From the NCBI GenBank assembly GCA_017615325.1, contig JAGAAI010000002.1, positions 1 through 36,472 of the forward strand: 36,472 bases of DNA. The letters are read 5' to 3'. Within the stretch, counting starts at the first letter, position 1; every line of letters starts with the position of its first letter. This DNA comes from Clostridiales bacterium (GTDB taxonomy: Bacteria; Bacillota; Clostridia; Saccharofermentanales; Saccharofermentanaceae). The notes beneath the pieces are model-generated. The model was given only the letters and a program-made list of their open reading frames with translations. It did no database searches and was not told where the DNA came from. The translations under genes and the position numbers were made by a program. Shown here in pieces: positions 14,795-22,041 of this stretch.

Positions 14795-15475
14795 ATGAAT
14801 GAATCAAAACAGGTATCCAGGCTTTTTATGCTGATAGGCATAGTCTTTGTTGCGTGCCTGCTGTTGTCGAACCTTATAGCAGGGAAGATGTGGGCAGTGA
14901 CTGAAGACATCACGCTTCCTGCGGCAGTTATCCTTTTCCCGGTAACATATATCCTTGGCGACGTCTTTACCGAGGTTTACGGCTTCCGCAAGGCAAGGCT
15001 CATCATATGGGCAGGATTTGCTGCAAGCTTTTTTGCTGTCATAATCTATCTCATAACGATCGCGCTTCCTCACCCCGGTTACTGGGAAGGGCAGGAGGCT
15101 TATGCAACGGTAATGGGAACAACTCCCAGGGTCGCCATCGCTTCCTTCGCAGGATATCTTTTCGGTGAGTTCTCCAACTCCATGATCTTATCCCGCTTAA
15201 AGGTCGTAACGGGCGGCAGGAAACTCTGGCTCCGCACCATCGGATCTACCCTTATCGGCGAGGGCTTCGATTCGGTGATATTCATAATGATCTCTTTCTG
15301 GGGCACGATGGAAAATTCCGTAGTTCTCAAGATGATCTTATTCCAGTACCTCTTCAAGGTCTGCTATGAGATCCTCTTCACACCCGTAACGTACGCTGTG
15401 GTCAAGTTCATAAAGAAGAAGGAAGGCATCGATACCTTCGACAACGATATCAAGTACAATATCATCAAAGGCTAA
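14795..15475 (+). CDS. yhhQ: Queuosine precursor transporter (YhhQ/VUT family)
   Basis: 226 residues with six hydrophobic segments. Family features: 'ACLLLSNLIAGKMW', 'FPVTYILGDVFTEVYGFRKAR', 'ASFAGYLFGEFSNSMILSRLK' and 'LRTIGSTLIGEGFDSVIF'. This is the COG1738 (VUT) family, shown in E. coli to import queuosine precursors such as preQ0 and preQ1. The next gene (15491) is queF, which reduces preQ0 to preQ1, so the pair supplies preQ1 for queuosine in tRNA. The preQ1-type leader and SD-blocking hairpin upstream suggest feedback control. The spacing to queF is 15 bp, one transcript. Confidence 0.93.
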   Translation: MNESKQVSRLFMLIGIVFVACLLLSNLIAGKMWAVTEDITLPAAVILFPVTYILGDVFTEVYGFRKARLIIWAGFAASFFAVIIYLITIALPHPGYWEGQEAYATVMGTTPRVAIASFAGYLFGEFSNSMILSRLKVVTGGRKLWLRTIGSTLIGEGFDSVIFIMISFWGTMENSVVLKMILFQYLFKVCYEILFTPVTYAVVKFIKKKEGIDTFDNDIKYNIIKG

Positions 15476-15490
15476 AGGAGGGACCTTACT

Positions 15491-15973
15491 ATGAGAGAGC
15501 GCGAAGACCTTACAAAACTCGGCTCATCCGGCACAGTTTACAAGACGGATTACGATCCTTCGATCCTGGAGACATTTACCAACAAGCATCAGGAGAACGA
15601 TTACTTCGTAAAGTTCAACTGTCCTGAATTCACATCACTTTGCCCCATCACGGGCCAGCCTGATTTTGCAACCATCACGATCAGCTATGTTCCCGATGTG
15701 AAGATGGTCGAGAGCAAGTCCTTGAAGCTCTATCTCTTCTCATTCCGCAACCACGGCGATTTCCACGAGGATTGCGTGAACATGATAATGAAGGATCTTA
15801 TAAAGCTGATGGATCCCAAGTATATTGAAGTCTGGGGCAAGTTCACTCCCCGCGGAGGCATCTCCATCGACCCTTACTGCAACTACGGCAGGCCCGGCAC
15901 AAGATGGGAGCAGGTCGCAATAGACCGCCTCTCAAATCACGACATGTATCCCGAGAAGGTAGATAACAGATAA
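15491..15973 (+). CDS. queF: NADPH-dependent 7-cyano-7-deazaguanine (preQ0) reductase QueF
   Basis: 160 residues, the short unimodular form. Catalytic Cys51 lies in '[14 protein letters not shown]' with proton-donor Asp58, and the QueF motif '[20 protein letters not shown]' binds NADPH. It reduces the nitrile of preQ0 to the amine of preQ1 in the cytosol. AAAGGAGGG precedes the ATG. It is the second gene of the operon with the yhhQ-type transporter. The other queuosine synthesis genes (queC, queD, queE) are not in this window, which together with the transporter suggests the cell may salvage preQ0. Confidence 0.97.
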   Translation: MREREDLTKLGSSGTVYKTDYDPSILETFTNKHQENDYFVKFNCPEFTSLCPITGQPDFATITISYVPDVKMVESKSLKLYLFSFRNHGDFHEDCVNMIMKDLIKLMDPKYIEVWGKFTPRGGISIDPYCNYGRPGTRWEQVAIDRLSNHDMYPEKVDNR

Positions 15974-15984
15974 TTAATTTCAGA

Positions 15985-16560
15985 TCAGAGTACTGAATGG
16001 ATGTAGTCAGCGATATGTGAGTCGAGTTCCGACACTGTCTTGACTACATCTTTTTTTGGCATCGCGAAATCTTCCATTACCCACTTGTCTATGATGGCAA
16101 TGGCTCCGTGCGCCCTGTAATAGTTCAGGTAATCTATATTGTTGTTCTTGAGTGCGACGTTGTATTTGTCCGCAAGGACTTTGCGCGATACGCCTTCGAT
16201 GAGTCCTGCGATCTTCTCGATCAGGGCGGAAGTCGTGTTGGGGGAGAAGACCATCTTGAAGAGGATCCTGTTGCTGTCGACATAATCGACTATATGCCTG
16301 AATACTTCGGTGCTGGAATACTCGCCGTATTCCAGAACGATAAGGCCTAAGTCTACCAAGATCTCTTTCTCGATCTGTTCGTAAAGGTCGTAGACATCCA
16401 GATAATGCTTATAGAAGGTGACTCTGTTGACATCAGCCCTGTCCGTGATCTCACGGACGGTGATCTTCGAAAGGTCCTTCTCTATGAGGAGCTCAGCCAG
16501 ACCGTCACGTAAGGCGCGCTTAGTCTTCTGCGTCCTTCTGTCATTTTTATTCTGTTCCAC
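15985..16560 (-). CDS. TetR/AcrR-family transcriptional regulator
   Basis: 191 residues using the GTG at 16560, chosen because AGGGGG lies eight bases upstream; a GTG at 16599 would sit inside a stem-loop and has no ribosome binding site. The N-terminal HTH: 'RRTQKTKRALRDGLAELLIEKDLSKITVREITDRADVNRVTFYKHYLDVYDLYEQI' is a typical TetR DNA-binding domain. The ligand-binding part is helical and ends 'SELDSHIADYIHSVL'. This resembles the TetR group with a TetR_C-type domain common in Bacillota. Its gene converges with queF (11 bp) and runs in the same direction as the upstream MFS gene, which could be its target. Confidence 0.88.
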   Translation of the reverse strand: MEQNKNDRRTQKTKRALRDGLAELLIEKDLSKITVREITDRADVNRVTFYKHYLDVYDLYEQIEKEILVDLGLIVLEYGEYSSTEVFRHIVDYVDSNRILFKMVFSPNTTSALIEKIAGLIEGVSRKVLADKYNVALKNNNIDYLNYYRAHGAIAIIDKWVMEDFAMPKKDVVKTVSELDSHIADYIHSVL

Positions 16561-16586
16561 GGTAAGATCCCCCTGTAAGATTCTGC

Positions 16587-16671
16587 CCGGAGTCCCCACT
16601 CCGGTATACCGCTTGCTGTCTGATACATTCCCCTGATTGTTTACATCGTGTAGTCAGACACTTTCATTATA
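16587..16671 (-). promoter_or_regulatory. Promoter and inverted repeats upstream of the TetR gene
   Basis: On the minus strand a TATAAT lies at 16671-16666 with no clear -35. TGTCTGA (16617-16623) and TCAGACA (16654-16660) are inverted arms 30 bp apart. The perfect palindrome CGGTATACCG (16602-16611) overlaps a 7-bp hairpin CCGGAGT/ACTCCGG (16587-16604) in the 5' leader. These are candidate autoregulatory sites. Confidence 0.45.
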
Positions 16672-16731
16672 CATCTTTTTTCCGAGGCGTTGTATTTTTT
16701 GTTTCTATTTTTTTCCCAAGGCTTCCGGCGG

Positions 16732-16777
16732 GCCGGTGACTGTAATAGCCCCAAAAGGTGACGTAACAGTCACCGGC
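16732..16777 (-). terminator. Long hairpin after the MFS gene, without U tract
   Basis: GCCGGTGACTGT (16732-16743) pairs perfectly with ACAGTCACCGGC (16766-16777). The position, 15 bases past the MFS stop codon, suggests a terminator, but neither strand has a following T run. An alternative smaller stem, GGTGAC with GTCACC, uses the right arm and excludes the long one. Confidence 0.4.
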
Positions 16778-16791
16778 TGTTAATGGGAACC

Positions 16792-17898
16792 TCATGAGAA
16801 GACGATCCCGGCCAGAGGCGACAGGACTATCATCACGATCGAAAAGCAGAACGAATTGACAGATATCAGTGTCGCTCTGGATCCTGCCGGTACCATGTTG
16901 TTGAGCGCGACATCAGACCTGATCTGAAGGATGTCGTCAGCAAAAGCCGAGACGAAGCCGCCCAGAGTCATGATCCAGGGGTTGCCCGTGAATGCAAGGG
17001 CTGCGCCTGAGAGGACCATCGCGAAGGTTATGAAGAAGAGGCGGCGGAGCTTCGAGCTCTTAAGCTTCTCGGCAATGACAGATCCTGCGACTCCTCCAAG
17101 ATACATGATGAAGAGCATGGGACCTAAGATAAACCTGTCGGCGCCTGCAGTCTGGAGCTTATCCTGCAGCGCAAAGAGGAGGAGCACGTCGACAGCTCCG
17201 ACCAGGGCATTCCTGAAGATGAGTTTTGTCGCTTCCCTGTTGGTCCTAAGGAAATGAAAACTCTCTTTATAGCACTGCCTGAAGCGGGCGGTAAACGAAA
17301 GCTCGCTCTTATCCAGGATGACCTTGTTTTCGCGCAGGGTCATAAGGATCACGATCTGTATGACGCAGAGCCCTACTGAGATCCATTCGGCATTGATGTA
17401 GCCCATCCAGAGGGCGAGGCCTGCCGACAGCGACGCGAGCCCGTAAGAGACCCTGTAGATTATCGACTGCATCGAAGAGAATTTGTCGTAGCGCGACGTG
17501 AGGCCTGCTTCCTTGAGGCTGTCGTAAGCCAGAGCCGAGTCGGTCCCGGAGCCGTAGTTATAGGACAGGGCGCAGAGGGCAAGCGATATGATGACGCCCG
17601 CATAAGAGTTCACGAATATCATGACAAGCGCGCTCGCCATACTCAACAGGGCAGACAGGATAAGACACTTCTTGCGCCCGACTACATCTGCTATGAGCCC
17701 GGACGGAACTTCGTTCACGATGCTCACGATGTGGAAGACGGTTTCAGCAAACATGATCTGCTGCATCGTAAATCCTCTCGATGCCAGCAAGGCAACCCAG
17801 GCGGCTCCTGCGATGCTGATGTTGGCAAGGAAATTATTGCAGTATAGTTTTCTAAGCTGACGCTTAGCATATAAAGTGATATTTGATATTTCAGACAT
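16792..17898 (-). CDS. Major facilitator superfamily transporter
   Basis: 368 residues from the ATG at 17898, chosen because AAAGGAGA lies eight bases upstream; a longer frame starts with a TTG lacking a site. About ten to twelve membrane helices. The MFS A-motif region between TM2 and TM3 reads 'SGLIADVVGRKKCLILS', close to the G-x-(L)-(A/S)-D-x-x-G-R-(K/R) consensus. 'GSGTDSALAYDSLKEAG' after TM4 is typical of a Bacillota MFS subfamily often annotated as drug or unknown efflux. The substrate is unknown. Its mRNA carries a structured leader with an upstream ORF and an SD-sequestering hairpin, so expression is probably induced at the translation level. Confidence 0.88.
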   Translation of the reverse strand: MSEISNITLYAKRQLRKLYCNNFLANISIAGAAWVALLASRGFTMQQIMFAETVFHIVSIVNEVPSGLIADVVGRKKCLILSALLSMASALVMIFVNSYAGVIISLALCALSYNYGSGTDSALAYDSLKEAGLTSRYDKFSSMQSIIYRVSYGLASLSAGLALWMGYINAEWISVGLCVIQIVILMTLRENKVILDKSELSFTARFRQCYKESFHFLRTNREATKLIFRNALVGAVDVLLLFALQDKLQTAGADRFILGPMLFIMYLGGVAGSVIAEKLKSSKLRRLFFITFAMVLSGAALAFTGNPWIMTLGGFVSAFADDILQIRSDVALNNMVPAGSRATLISVNSFCFSIVMIVLSPLAGIVFS

Positions 17899-17905
17899 AA
17901 AAAAT

Positions 17906-17935
17906 CTCCTTTTACTTCGCTTTTGAGTAAAGGAG
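17906..17935 (-). promoter_or_regulatory. Hairpin burying the MFS ribosome binding site
   Basis: On the minus strand CTCCTTTACT (17935-17926) pairs with AGTAAAAGGAG (17916-17906) with one bulged base. The right arm is the Shine-Dalgarno of the MFS gene and the left arm is an exact anti-Shine-Dalgarno. Closed, it would block initiation at 17898. Confidence 0.7.
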
Positions 17936-17962
17936 AACAATGCATTTACGGGTTAAGTTGAA

Positions 17963-18098
17963 GTCGATTATTTCCCGAAAATGGGCACAGTTCCCCTTAA
18001 GGAGACTGCATCAAAACCGTTGATAAGCTGTATGTTAGGTGTTATCCAATACATATCAGTTCCTGTGCCCTTTCAATAGTATTTGCCGGGATCCCGAC
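17963..18098 (-). ncRNA. Multibranched structured leader of the MFS mRNA
   Basis: On the minus strand an 8-bp helix GGGCACAG/CTGTGCCC (18070-18063 with 17990-17983) encloses three hairpins: CTG-TATGT/ACATA-CAG (18059-18028, one bulge), ATCAA/TTGAT (18024-18010) and TCTCC/GGGGA (18005-17992). An outer helix TCCCG/CGGGA (18087-18091 with 17973-17977) and GTCG/CGAC (17963-17966 with 18095-18098) closes the whole. The promoter puts the 5' end near 18099, exactly at the outer helix. I compared it with TPP, preQ1, c-di-GMP, purine, THF, fluoride, SAM and T-box patterns and found no match. Confidence 0.55.
17968..18054 (-). CDS. Putative 28-residue leader peptide upstream of the MFS gene
   Basis: The ATG at 18054 has AGGA six bases upstream and opens 28 codons ending in TAA (17970-17968), 69 bases before the MFS start. 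The peptide begins MYWITPNIQL, continues INGFDAVSLR and ends GTVPIFGK. Its codons run through all three internal hairpins, the 3' strand of the main helix and up to the SD-blocking hairpin. Ribosome movement or stalling here would therefore reshape the leader, as in drug-inducible resistance genes. No related peptide is known to me, and the ORF could be chance. Confidence 0.5.
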   Translation of the reverse strand: MYWITPNIQLINGFDAVSLRGTVPIFGK

Positions 18099-18105
18099 CT
18101 ACGAG

Positions 18106-18135
18106 AGTATAGCACAAGGTGGCAGAAGATGGCAA
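18106..18135 (-). promoter_or_regulatory. Promoter of the MFS transcript
   Basis: On the minus strand TTGCCA (18135-18130), 18-bp spacer, TATACT (18111-18106). The start is expected near 18099, giving a ~200-nt leader before the MFS ATG. Confidence 0.65.
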
Positions 18136-18219
18136 CAGCCGATCTGTTTGGATCGAACTCTGATGTCTTCAGAGAAAGTGCCGCTTCTGTCTGTTCCGTC
18201 GCAGGAAAATCGGATTTTA

Positions 18220-18296
18220 TCGCCAAATTTTGTCGAAACTTTTCGATTTTTTGGCGATTCGCCGATAATCGGCTTTTTTTCGACAAATTTTGGCGA
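18220..18296. repeat. 19-bp near-perfect inverted repeat with nested palindromes
   Basis: TCGCCAAATTTTGTCGAAA (18220-18238) and TTTCGACAAATTTTGGCGA (18278-18296) are complementary at 18 of 19 positions. The 39-bp interior holds GGCGA-TT-CGCC and GCCGA-TAA-TCGGC. Just upstream are hairpins CGATC-TGTTTG-GATCG (about 18149-18164) and CTCTGA-TGTCT-TCAGAG (about 18168-18184). It occupies the ~300-bp gene-free stretch between the divergent MFS leader and the LRR/SLH gene. It may be a small transcribed RNA, an attenuator or a palindromic element. Confidence 0.6.
18261..18280 (+). terminator. Terminator-like hairpin inside the palindrome
   Basis: GCCGA-TAA-TCGGC (18261-18273) is followed directly by seven T. 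No plus-strand gene lies upstream nearby, so it would end an unannotated short transcript or attenuate one reading toward 18411. Confidence 0.5.
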
Positions 18297-18410
18297 CGTG
18301 TCATGCATTAGTAACATTGGCCAATTTTGTATTTTTGTTTTTTAATTGTGATGTTAAAATGTTCTCAAGTGAGGTATTTGTCTTTTTGTTTTTGGGGGAA
18401 CTAATATACC

Positions 18411-20510
18411 ATGAATAAGAATTTGATAAGCAGATTCTTGGCTTCGATCATGGCTGTAGCAGCCTTGTTTGCGATAGTCCTGATCCCTGCGAAGACGGCA
18501 AGGGCCGATGTCAAGATAGAAGATGTCTTTAAGGATCCGAATTTTCGGAAGGTGATATATGAGTTGTTCGATAACAGGGATGAGATCACTGATGAAGAGA
18601 TCGCGAACCTGAAGAAACTGGATGTCTCAGGTTGCAATATTTCGAGTCTCGAGGGTCTTGAGATCTTTACCGGATTGGAAGAACTTGATGTTTCGAATAA
18701 TCCTATTTCAGTTTTGATCACGACGGACATTTATCATCTGAAGAAACTGAACGCATCCAATTGTCCTGATCTGAAAACATTGGAACAAGTAGACGGTTTT
18801 CTTCAGTCGATAGATATAACCAATGACACAAAGCTGACGGAATTGATACTTCCGGAAAACTATCTGACAAAAATAGATCTCAATTCCTGTACCGCTCTTG
18901 AAAAAGTAGTTATCCTGAATAATAAACTTGAAAGTATTGATCTGAGCAATCTATATAATATTGAATTCCTGAGATGTGAACATAACCAAATTGAGAAGCT
19001 TATCCTTGGGGATTGCCCTAAACTGGAATATATTAATGCAGATGATAACCTGCTGACAGCTATCGATACGACTCAGTGCCCTGAGCTTAAGACTCTTGAA
19101 GTCTGTGACAATAAGTTCACTGCTTTGGATGTCAGCATGAATATCAAACTGGAGGAGTTACGGGCAACCGGCAGTGACTACAATATTCCAAACAAGAAGA
19201 TATATGTTCCTAAAGACTCGACAAAATTCAAAAAAAATGATGACTATACTTTCGTATCGCTCACTACGGTCGACTGGGTAAGACAGGATACCGAGTGGAT
19301 CGGTGACGAAGAGAACGGATACACAGGTGCTAATATTGTTTACAAATGCAGATATCCGGGCGAGGAAGATTATGAGGTGCATGTTCCCTCGGTATTTGTT
19401 ATGAAGATCATGCAGTATCCGACCTGTGTGGATTCAGGATTTACGACATATTTTGCCAACATAGACAGCAGCGTCGCAAGAGACGGGAAGGAGTTTTCTG
19501 ATGATAAGACATTACCTGCTCCTCCCGCGAAAGGCCATAAATGGGGAGAATGGACTGTGGTAAAGAAAGCAACAGTAGATGAAGAAGGATCCAAGACAAG
19601 GATCTGTCTCAACGATCCCTCTCATGTTGATACTGTTTCGATCCCCAAGCTTACCCCCACTTCCACCCCTAAGCCTACGGTGAAGCCTTCGGTAAAACCT
19701 ACCGTCAAACCCACCTCTAAGCCTACAGCAAAACCTACATCCAAGCTGTCTCTTAACGAGTCCGCTGCCAACATAGTCTGTGGCAAGACACTAACCCTGA
19801 AGGCAACGCTTAAAGATTCAACTTCAACAGTTACTTGGAAGTCTTCTGACAGTAAGGTCGCAACAGTAGATAAGAATGGTAAGATCACTAGCAAGATGGC
19901 TGGCAGTGTCACCATTACAGCTTCTGCTGACGGACAAAAAGCAGAATGCAAGGTTACAGTGCTCTATAAGGATGTAACGAAGAGTTCAGAATTCTGGTTT
20001 GCTCCGACAAACTATCTTACAGCATCAGGTATTGTAAAAGGCTACGATAAGCAGACAAAGTTTAAACCTGCCAATGACTGTACGAGAGCTCAGATGGTTA
20101 CCTTCCTTTGGAGACTGCAGGGGGAGCCTAAGCCCAAGGCAAGTAAGTGTAAGTTCCCGGATGTAAAGTCTTCAGATTACTTCTATAAACCTGTAATCTG
20201 GGCGGTAGAGCAGGGTATCACAACAGGTTATTCTGATGGAAAGTTCAAGCCCCAGAATGTCTGTACGAGAGCCCAGACGGTGACATTCCTTTGGAGAATG
20301 GCTGATAAGCCAGAGCCGAAGTCAACAAAGTGCAAGTTCACAGATGTAAAGAAAAAGGATTATTTCTACAAGGCAGTAATCTGGGCATCCGAAAAGAAGA
20401 TCGTAGCAGGATATGAGGACAACACATTTAAGCCTCAGGGCAAGTGCTTGAGACGCCAGATGGTAACTTTCCTCTATAAATACGATAAGTATGTTAATGG
20501 CAAAGGCTGA
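18411..20510 (+). CDS. SLH-anchored leucine-rich-repeat surface protein with BIG2 domain
   Basis: 699 residues. Signal peptide ~1-32 ending 'AKTARAD'; leucine-rich repeats ~60-270 ('LKKLDVSGCNISSLEG', 'LEELDVSNNPISVL', 'LEKVVILNNKLESIDLSN'); a beta region; a 'GHKWGEWTVVKKATVDEEGSKTRICL' module (~395-410), common in clostridial surface proteins; a Lys/Pro/Thr linker (~413-444, repeated 'KPT' units); a BIG2 domain (~445-517, 'TVTWKSSDSKVATVDKNGKIT'); and three SLH repeats (~520-695). LRRs suggest binding of a protein or glycan partner outside the cell. The last 175 residues closely match the protein ending at 10370 and the fragment at 1-87. A GGGGGAA motif precedes the ATG. Confidence 0.92.
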   Translation: MNKNLISRFLASIMAVAALFAIVLIPAKTARADVKIEDVFKDPNFRKVIYELFDNRDEITDEEIANLKKLDVSGCNISSLEGLEIFTGLEELDVSNNPISVLITTDIYHLKKLNASNCPDLKTLEQVDGFLQSIDITNDTKLTELILPENYLTKIDLNSCTALEKVVILNNKLESIDLSNLYNIEFLRCEHNQIEKLILGDCPKLEYINADDNLLTAIDTTQCPELKTLEVCDNKFTALDVSMNIKLEELRATGSDYNIPNKKIYVPKDSTKFKKNDDYTFVSLTTVDWVRQDTEWIGDEENGYTGANIVYKCRYPGEEDYEVHVPSVFVMKIMQYPTCVDSGFTTYFANIDSSVARDGKEFSDDKTLPAPPAKGHKWGEWTVVKKATVDEEGSKTRICLNDPSHVDTVSIPKLTPTSTPKPTVKPSVKPTVKPTSKPTAKPTSKLSLNESAANIVCGKTLTLKATLKDSTSTVTWKSSDSKVATVDKNGKITSKMAGSVTITASADGQKAECKVTVLYKDVTKSSEFWFAPTNYLTASGIVKGYDKQTKFKPANDCTRAQMVTFLWRLQGEPKPKASKCKFPDVKSSDYFYKPVIWAVEQGITTGYSDGKFKPQNVCTRAQTVTFLWRMADKPEPKSTKCKFTDVKKKDYFYKAVIWASEKKIVAGYEDNTFKPQGKCLRRQMVTFLYKYDKYVNGKG

Positions 20511-20539
20511 CATGGAAATCAGGTATTAATGTTTCCATT

Positions 20540-20575
20540 CAGGGGCGTCCTTCGGGATGCCCCTGTTGCATTTTT
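20540..20575 (+). terminator. Intrinsic terminator after the LRR/SLH gene
   Basis: CAGGGGCGTCC (20540-20550), a TTCG tetraloop, and GGATGCCCCTG (20555-20565) with one G-U, followed by TTGCATTTTT. Confidence 0.88.
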
Positions 20576-20585
20576 GATGATCGAA

Positions 20586-20639
20586 TATAGTGACATTTAT
20601 AGTGACATATCCGCCTTTGCGAGTTATAATGTCACTATA
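20586..20639 (+). promoter_or_regulatory. Promoter with three TATAGTGACAT operator copies
   Basis: TATAGTGACAT occurs at 20586-20596 and 20598-20608 (12-bp period) and in inverse as ATGTCACTATA at 20629-20639. The promoter is GTGACA (20602-20607), 17-bp spacer, TATAAT (20625-20630). The second copy covers the -35, and the third overlaps the end of the -10 and the start point. This is a clear repressor layout, and the likely ligand is the winged-helix protein encoded directly downstream. Confidence 0.75.
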
Positions 20640-20658
20640 AATCAAGGAGGGACGTGCC

Positions 20659-22038
20659 GTGAATCTCGGGATCGAATCTGAAACGCTTGAATTCAAGAAG
20701 TCTACGGGTGAGCTTGACAAGTCTATGGACAATGCTGCGAGCATGCTCAATAAGCACGGACACGGCACGCTCTATTTTGGTGTTACGCCCGGAGGTGAAG
20801 TCGTCGGGCAGAAGATTGCAGCTTCCACTTTGGATGATGTCGCAAAGAAGATCAAGCAGGCCATAAAGCCGATGATATATCCTGAGATCAGGAAAGAGGT
20901 CCTGGATGGAAAAGAGGTGATAAGAGTAGATTTTGCGGGACAGGAGAAACCTTATTCGTCATTCGGAAGGTACTATAAGAGGGTTTTCGACAGGACTGAG
21001 GAGATGACTCCTGATGAACTTAAAAGGATGATGGCTTCAACTGATACTTCTTCGTATTGGGAGAACAATCTCACCGAATACGGGCTGGAGGCTGTAGATC
21101 TTAAGTCTCTTGAGTCATTCTATGAGAAGGCGGTGGCATGCGGGCGGCTTGAGGAGTTGCCGAAGTTTGATGCCGGATCTCTGCTTTCAGGGCTTGGTCT
21201 CTGCCGTGACGGCAAATTGACGAATGCGGGTTATTATCTATTCTCGAACAGGGGACCAGTTGTATTGAAACTTGCTGTGTTTGTTACGGATGAGAGGATC
21301 AGTTTCTCGGATATAGACAGGTTGGAGGACAATATATTCAATCTGATCTCCAAGGGGTTCTCGTTCATCAAAGAGCACATCAACTGGAGTGTTGAGAACG
21401 GGAGCGGGACTTCGAGAGTCGAGGTTCCCGAGATCCCTGTCGAGGCCATAAGGGAGATAGTGGTGAATTCTTTCGCCCATGCTGATTACAGGGGTATCAG
21501 TGAGAACGAGATCGACATAACGCCGACTGTGGTGGAAGTCTATAATCCCGGAGAGTTCCCGGAAGGACTGTCGCCTGAGATGTTTGCCAAGGAACATATC
21601 CAGTCAATGCCGAGAAATAAGGTGATCCTCAATACTTTGTACAAGAGTAAAGATGTTGAGATCTTCGGCAGTGGTTTTCGAAAAGTATATGCATACTGCA
21701 ACAAAAATAATGTTAAGACAGAATCGATATCCAAGTATGGCGGATTTTCTTTTTCATTCTATCGAAGAGGTACGGAGAAACAACCCTCCCAGGCTGCATC
21801 ACGCGGGAAGGTCAAGACTGTGGTCATCGAAAACAGCAGCGATGTCACGGGATCCGTTCCAACGGACATGATGGTCTACATGTATCTTAAAGAAGACCCG
21901 ACTTTGACGAGAGATGTCATGGCAACAAGATTAGGGAAGAGTGTTCGTACCGTGCAGAGAGCTTTGGATAAACTCTCATCTGAAGGCAAGATAAAGCGCA
22001 AAGGTTCTAATAAGACAGGATATTGGGAGGTTGCATAA
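20659..22038 (+). CDS. AlbA_2 (Schlafen-like) / GHKL-type ATPase / winged-helix regulator
   Basis: 459 residues, GTG start with AAGGAGG upstream. Domain order: AlbA_2 nucleic-acid-binding domain (~5-125: 'ESETLEFKKSTGE', 'ASMLNKHGHGTLYFGVTPGGEVVGQ'); a linker; a GHKL-type ATP-binding domain (~255-370: N box 'REIVVNSFAHADYRG' with Asn270, 'VYNPGEFPEGL', 'RNKVILNTLY', 'EIFGSGFRKVY'); and a C-terminal winged HTH (~403-457: 'LTRDVMATRLGKSVRTVQRALDKLSSEGKIKRKG'). This is the COG2865 group of putative transcriptional regulators, whose signal is unknown. The operator-rich promoter suggests autoregulation. It is first in a run with the SAP-domain gene (3 bp apart), fructokinase and a GNAT. Confidence 0.88.
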   Translation: MNLGIESETLEFKKSTGELDKSMDNAASMLNKHGHGTLYFGVTPGGEVVGQKIAASTLDDVAKKIKQAIKPMIYPEIRKEVLDGKEVIRVDFAGQEKPYSSFGRYYKRVFDRTEEMTPDELKRMMASTDTSSYWENNLTEYGLEAVDLKSLESFYEKAVACGRLEELPKFDAGSLLSGLGLCRDGKLTNAGYYLFSNRGPVVLKLAVFVTDERISFSDIDRLEDNIFNLISKGFSFIKEHINWSVENGSGTSRVEVPEIPVEAIREIVVNSFAHADYRGISENEIDITPTVVEVYNPGEFPEGLSPEMFAKEHIQSMPRNKVILNTLYKSKDVEIFGSGFRKVYAYCNKNNVKTESISKYGGFSFSFYRRGTEKQPSQAASRGKVKTVVIENSSDVTGSVPTDMMVYMYLKEDPTLTRDVMATRLGKSVRTVQRALDKLSSEGKIKRKGSNKTGYWEVA

Positions 22039-22041
22039 GTT

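Noticed and set aside
17983..18070. tRNA or tRNA-like gene (7-8 bp closing stem with three inner hairpins).
   Set aside because: Neither strand has a T-loop TTCRANNC, a D-loop GG or a 7-base anticodon loop with T33; arm lengths do not fit. A leader RNA explains the position better.
17963..18098. TPP riboswitch, because of CTGATATG...GGATAACACC resembling CTGATCTGGATAATGCC.
   Set aside because: The CUGAGA box and the P2/P3 arm are missing and the downstream gene is an MFS protein without other thiamine context.
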